Assembly: GCA_036874045.1 (NCBI GenBank)
Contig: CM072341.1
Coordinates: forward strand, 20,658,501 to 20,722,500
Reading direction: 5' to 3'
Length of the DNA stretch: 64,000 nt
From: Cymodocea nodosa
Taxonomy: Eukaryota > Streptophyta > Magnoliopsida > Alismatales > Cymodoceaceae
The notes under the pieces are model-generated. The model was given only the letters and a program-made list of their open reading frames with translations, searched no databases and was not told the DNA's origin. Positions 59,001 through 64,000 of this stretch are shown here, piece by piece (positions within the stretch are counted from its first letter, which is position 1; every line of letters starts with the position of its first letter). The position numbers were made by a program, and so were the translations under genes.

Positions 59001-62000
59001 AACTCGGATCTGAATTTAAGAAATATAAGTTTGTTGAACTGGAGCGGCTTATGGATCTGTTGGAGCTGTTCCCTCCTAATTTATAGTTGGAATCAAGAAG
59101 AAGGGATGTTCCAGCATGGTGCCCAGCATCTTAAGGCAATTTACTATTAACAAGAGTTTTATGCATCTACAAGGGATTGTAGGGCAGGCATGACCTTTCT
59201 ACAGGCTCACCTGGAAAAGCTGGAAGTGCAATATTACACCCAACTTTGCCGAGGGAAAATATGTACATGATCCTAGCCTACCAACTATGTTTCTCTTTTG
59301 TCATTCTTCTAACATTTTAGATGCCTGCTGACATTGTACAGCATCTGTATAAGAAAAAATGATGGAAGAGAAGAAGAAATATGGCAATAATTACCTTGAA
59401 TAGAAGTCATTGATAAGTTCCCTAACTTCTGGCACCAACTCTAAGAAATTTCTGAAGTTGATATTATCGATAACTTTGCTCTGTTGTTAAGAACAATACA
59501 AGCTTAAAACAAATAGTCAAAAACTAAAACGTTTCAAGAAAATACATTAAGCAAAAAGAATAGCAGAGAAAATAGTTACTTGCCTTCAGCTCTGCCCTTT
59601 CAAAACAAGCTAGTGAACAAAGCCCCCCATATGTTGCTACATCTTGTGGTGCTAAGACCTCAGTGTAGTTGTTGCCTAACTCAGGACCTGTTTCTAGAAA
59701 CTGCAGCAAGACAAGCATTTCTGAGGAACTTATACGCGTAAACAGGCAAAGCAATATGGGCAAGAGACAGAAAGGAAAAAACTGTATGACCATGTGCAAC
59801 TAAAACAGTGAACTGGGATAAATTTATAAAATTTCTAAGTAATTCCAAATCAGTTTAATCATAACCTGCCAAAATATATTGAAAAGGATTGATTCCAATT
59901 TATCACAGGAATATAAGTTAAATAATAAATCCATATGAATCAAGAACATGATATAAAGAAAATGCTACAGGAGTTGCATAGACATAAAGAGACAGGAATA
60001 TGAAAGAGTCAAGAAGTTTCAACATTTTACAGAGATGAATTTGAAAGTTGATTATATAGGCAAAAGCTTTCTAGACTATTAGAGCCCACTATCTTCTAAA
60101 TGTGCTTCGAGGTCTTTGTCCAAGATTTAAAACATGGAAGCTTATTGTTCCCTGGAATCGATTAAGATCAAAAGAGATGCCACTTGCCTATTAGAAGACT
60201 ACATAGTTCACATCATAGTTACAGAGACATCAAAATGCTAAGGTTTTTTTTGAAAAAGGATATGATGATATTAATTAACAAAGACCACCTGCAAGGGAAA
60301 CGATTACAAAGTGTAAATACTAAATATAGATATGCATAGAAATTCAAACAGAATAATGAGATGGTTGTACCTAATGATGTTCAACGATAGGACTCTAAGG
60401 GCACATTTGTTGATGGTTATTGTCCAGTGTTTTTGAATTTTGTATTAAAATATGCAGCTTTGGTTAAATATTGTAAACAAACAGTCTCAAAAAATGCAGA
60501 ATTTGGTTTTGTATACCTTATATGGGCACAAAAAAGTATCTCCCTGCCACTTTTTGTAAAAGGTGTGTTGGTAAAAGTATTTGTGTTCCAGATTTGTTAA
60601 GACAAATTGATGGCCTTCCAACCAAAAGCACAGGGCTCCCCCTCTACAATAGTAGACTCAAATCCAAAGGTTGGCAGGAATTACTTGGACAGAATTGAGT
60701 AGAATCTCTCCGGTTGGGTAGGTTTCTATCTTTTGATGGAAAACTCACGTTGATCTCCTCAATACCCTCCAATGTCCTGACCCACTACCACTCCCACTTC
60801 AAAACTCCTGTCAATGTAGCTAGACGGGCATGAAGCCATCATTTGACAATTCCTTTGGCAAGGAGGATGCAAAATGCAGCACTCTGCTCTTCAACTAGTT
60901 TCATGGGAAAAGGCATGCAAACCAAATTGAGAAGGTGATTTGAGCCTACGCAATTTCCACTCCTTAAATTTGACTTTGTTGGCACTAGTTATGATGCTTA
61001 GGCAAAGCTAGGAAGTAGGGTAAGTATCATTAGGAAGAATTGATATAGGGAGACACTATGAGAGTGGTCTGATGCAATGTTGAGAGGGTAATAAGTCTTT
61101 GGAAGGGGGTATATTGGAGGCCAAGGAGTTTGTCAACTGTGGAACCAAACTGACAGTGGGCAATGGAGTTGCAATCAGGTCTTAGCGATATAGGTGGGTT
61201 TACAGCACCTCCTTTAGCTTGAGGTTCTTGACCTTGGTTTCTCTTGCATCAGTGTTTTGAGCACTCCATGGTAGAGGTAATGTAGGATATTTATTTCAGA
61301 AGGAACTGAATGGTTCTTTTTTTTGAAGAGAACATGTATGGTTTTGAATATGCTGACTTTGTTAGACTTATTTTCTTTCTCCATAATTATAGTTTTCCCT
61401 TTTGTTGTCTACAATTTTTCTTCCACATGTTTGGAGATGGAGCAAAGATGTAAAGTTCTCAACAAAATCACTACACCACATCAAACTTTTGCAAGTGTTC
61501 AATTGAGATCTTGGAGGCTTCTATGGTCCAATTGAATACCCATCAAAGTGCAATCCCTTGCTTGACAAGTCTGGCCCAAGGGAATACCCATACAGATTGA
61601 ACTACAAAAGACTGAATTTCAGCTAGCCAGTCAATGTCATTTTTACCATGAACAAGAGAAGAGTTCTTGGCATCTCTTCTTTGGGCACTTGTCCATTGGC
61701 AAGAGGTGGAATGGCTGCTGGATTTGAACACTGATTAGTTTTTCTGTTTTGAAGGCCTTTTAGATGCTTTGTATGGAGAAGAGGGAGGTGGACAAGGCTA
61801 AATGAAAATCATGGCTCTCCATACAGCACGCACTATGGTGGAAAAGGTAGCTAGAAAAAACCACAGAATATTTTGTGGGATGACCTAGAATGTAGAATAC
61901 TTCAAAAACATAGTTACGAGCTATTTTTCCTCCTTAAGGGCACATTATTTATTTGTGGGCACTTTGCCTGCATTTTTAAACACTTGTTTTCTTTCCATTT

Positions 62001-63686
62001 CTCATTGTTTATTAGATTTCCAGCCTGGAAGTCCACTATTTTTTTCAGGTCATAGTTTTTTTTTGCTAGTTGCCTGCAGCTTGTGTAAGCCATCTGTATT
62101 TTAATGAATTTTCTCTTTTTTCTGCACAAAAAACTGATAGAAGATGCCTACACCACACAAATATGACATGATTTGTATGCCACTTCATGGCTGCTTGCAG
62201 CATGAGTAAAACAAGCTCGGAAATTTTCTAGATATAGAAATACTTAAAAAGAGATCAGCAAAAACAAACTGAGCATGACTGGTACATGTGATTAACCCCT
62301 AATTATCCAAAACAGAATGTTCATCTTCAAAGCGTATTTTAAGTTTTACCAGTTCACCTCCTTCCTATGTTGCATGAATTTAAAATATAGCTATATCTGG
62401 CACTACGAATTTGTATTGTCCTCCATGGGCAATGCTGGATGAAAAAAGAAAAGGTTTTCCCATCACTAAACCAAATAACTAATACTGAGAGAACTATAAT
62501 CTATATTTTATTTAACATATTATCCTACCGTATCAAGATAAAATACTGGCATGTTGTGGTAAGCTTGAAACTGACATGCATCCAGAAAAAAATGTTGAAC
62601 ATTGAACAGGAATACGAGAGTGGGGAACTATAAAATGCGGACTCTTTTTGCACATAAATATATCATGTTTCTCAAACCATATTGAGCCATCACACATAGG
62701 TACGCCCATATTTTGATAAAAAACAAATACAACAAACCTTGCGAGCAGCATGTTTATACTTCTTTGCTTCCAAGAAAGCCAATCCTGCAGCAGACCTCAG
62801 CTTTGCAACCGTAACAGGATCCAGAGTCTCTGGAGTTTGTTCTGCTTTGCTTACATAGTTAGAGACATGCACAAACTGGCCTAACTCTATGCTAACCAAA
62901 ATAACATTCAAGCACATTTGAGTAATATGCTTTGAAGTGGTGCAATAATCCCGGGTCCGGACATAGTTCTTGAAAGCATCCCCAAGAAGGCCATGAGCAT
63001 AGTAGAAATCTCCGAAATCATTGTAGCCCATCCTAATGCTTTCCTTGATCAAATTTGTCTGTTAAAGCACCAATATCAAAAAAAAGGGAAACTCGTGAAC
63101 TAAAACAGAGAAGTTCTAGAGGGGACAACAAGCAAGAGAAATGAGGGTAAGAAAAACATCTGTTCGACGCGTAAGTTAGAGCTATATATTCGATTCATTT
63201 TCAAAGGAAAATTAGCATAGTAACATACTGAAACCTACACAACATCTTCCACGATACTGGCAAAGAGAGGGAAAAAAAGAAGAGAGACAATACCCTGTAG
63301 CCATTAAGCTCATTCTCTAGCTTTTCCTTCCTCTGCTCCCGTCTCCGATCAATGTTATCAGCCCACGCCTGGTCCATCTCGTACGGCGGCCCTAGGCTGT
63401 CGTCGATCTTCTGCACGACCTCCCGGAAGAGCTGGGTGTCCTCGCCCTTCTTGATCTCGTCGTAGGCCATGCGGAGGGCCTCGAGCCGCATTGACTGGTT
63501 CCCGCATCTGTCAGCGATGAACAGGAGCCTCGTGATCTTCGTCCGGCCGCTGTAGAGCCCGGCGTAGGCCTCGACGTCCATCTGTTCGTTGCTTATGATG
63601 GCCTTCCCCGCGCCTTTCGGTTCGTCGATGCCGTTGATAAGGGTGGACTCCTCCATCGTTGCGAGACAGTCGTCCTGGGTGTCCAT
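56091..63686 (-). CDS. CSN1: COP9 signalosome subunit 1 (FUS6/COP11)
   Basis: Subunit of the nuclear COP9 signalosome that removes NEDD8/RUB from cullin-RING ligases, required in photomorphogenesis and hormone signalling. Six exons in transcript order: 63686-63294, 63058-62738, 59700-59584, 59480-59395, 56650-56416, 56267-56091 (TAA): 1329 bases, 442 residues, the usual family length. Blocks include [114 protein letters not shown] (start of the PCI region), [40 protein letters not shown] and [20 protein letters not shown]. Intron 3 uses a GC donor (AAG|GCAAGT). Introns of 2.7 and 3.0 kb hold interspersed repeat-like sequence. No disabling change seen. Confidence 0.96.
56651..59394. other. CSN1 intron 4 with unidentified repeat-like sequence
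   Basis: 2.7 kb. Broken minus-strand frames (for example 57391-57182 and 58533-58186) have the look of decayed retroelement coding sequence, but I cannot assign a family. No gene supported. Confidence 0.35.
59701..62737. other. CSN1 intron 2 with LINE-like tails
   Basis: 3.0 kb. At 60243-60285 the sequence read on the minus strand ends in a TTAATTAATATCATCATATCC-like stretch followed by poly(A). At about 62090-62130 the plus strand has TGTATTTTAATGAATTTTCT. Both resemble the 3' tails of plant L1-type LINEs. No domain could be confirmed between them. Confidence 0.3.
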
Positions 63687-63732
63687 CGTGAGGGTCCGGG
63701 TGGCGGAGGGAGTGGGGTCAGAGGCTGATTCC

Positions 63733-63740
63733 TAGGGTTT
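63733..63740 (-). promoter_or_regulatory. telo-box (AAACCCTA) upstream of CSN1
   Basis: Minus-strand AAACCCTA lies 47-54 bases before the CSN1 start codon, with a TGGGCT-containing site at 63836-63841 further up. Telo-boxes combined with site II-like motifs are known from housekeeping and translation-related plant promoters. The functional assignment is inference. Confidence 0.4.
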
Positions 63741-64000
63741 GTCTGTGGCGTTGTGGGTGGAGAACGGTGGGCAAGGTGACCCTTCCTCGACTCGGAAAAC
63801 GTCGCTCGATCGGGTTAGGAGGCGGCTTTTCAGATTGGGCTGATAATGTGGTAATTCTTTTGATAAATAAAGGTTGAGATAAATAAATCAAAAACTTGTG
63901 AAGCAGAAAACACCGCAGAGGGGGAGAAGGTACACCTGACGGAAACAAATAGAAAGCATGATATTTGCTATCGTTATCGTCTTCTTCTTTTTCTAAATCC

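Noticed and set aside
63718-63948. 76-codon minus-strand frame just upstream of CSN1
   Set aside because: Lies in the expected CSN1 5' untranslated/promoter region and has no family resemblance.

Overview
The window is nuclear DNA from a flowering plant. All multi-exon genes use GT-AG introns (one GC-AG exception), introns run to several kilobases and are stuffed with retroelements, and there are no operons, Shine-Dalgarno sites or CRISPR arrays. Several genes have strikingly GC-rich first exons (membrane protein at 7.4 kb, OXA1, PORR, IQD, CSN1) in an AT-rich background. This 5'-to-3' GC gradient, together with an RTE-type LINE and Copia/Sirevirus-like LTRs, suggests a monocot, probably not a grass. 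That taxonomic call is inference.

Layout. 0.1-4.6 kb (+): 3' part of a UDP-glucose 4-epimerase gene with a decayed LINE in one intron. 5.9-6.5 kb (+): intronless SIS-domain protein. 7.4-8.7 kb (+): intronless polytopic membrane protein. 9.5-19.2 kb (+): complete nine-exon mitochondrial OXA1 insertase gene. 21.6-34.4 kb (-): complete 13-exon GSK3/SHAGGY-like kinase (subgroup III-like), with a 4.9-kb Copia element and a putative solo LTR in its introns. 35.4-36.6 kb (-): intronless PORR organellar RNA-binding protein, divergent from 37.1-38.6 kb (+): five-exon rhomboid protease. 39.7-48.7 kb (-): seven-exon QUASIMODO3-type Golgi methyltransferase. 51.0-54.2 kb (-): four-exon IQ67-domain calmodulin-binding protein. 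56.1-63.7 kb (-): six-exon COP9 signalosome subunit 1. For the multi-exon genes wholly inside the window I placed exon boundaries by hand; each joined reading frame is open and closes in phase.

The genes are not one pathway. They are ordinary, mostly constitutive plant functions: cell-wall sugar supply and pectin modification (UGE, QUA3), mitochondrial biogenesis and RNA processing (OXA1, PORR), signalling (GSK3-like kinase, IQD), and protein turnover or proteolysis (CSN1, rhomboid). Gene order may preserve old angiosperm microsynteny.

I found no convincing previously undescribed system. The most interesting signals are structural: a decayed tandem copy of an OXA1 exon; a LINE bracketed by unusually long (~135 bp) direct repeats; a solo LTR carrying a spaced array of ~37-bp dyads; an intact-boundary Copia element with a trinucleotide-periodic leader and mutated protease and zinc-knuckle motifs; and a GC-AG intron in CSN1.
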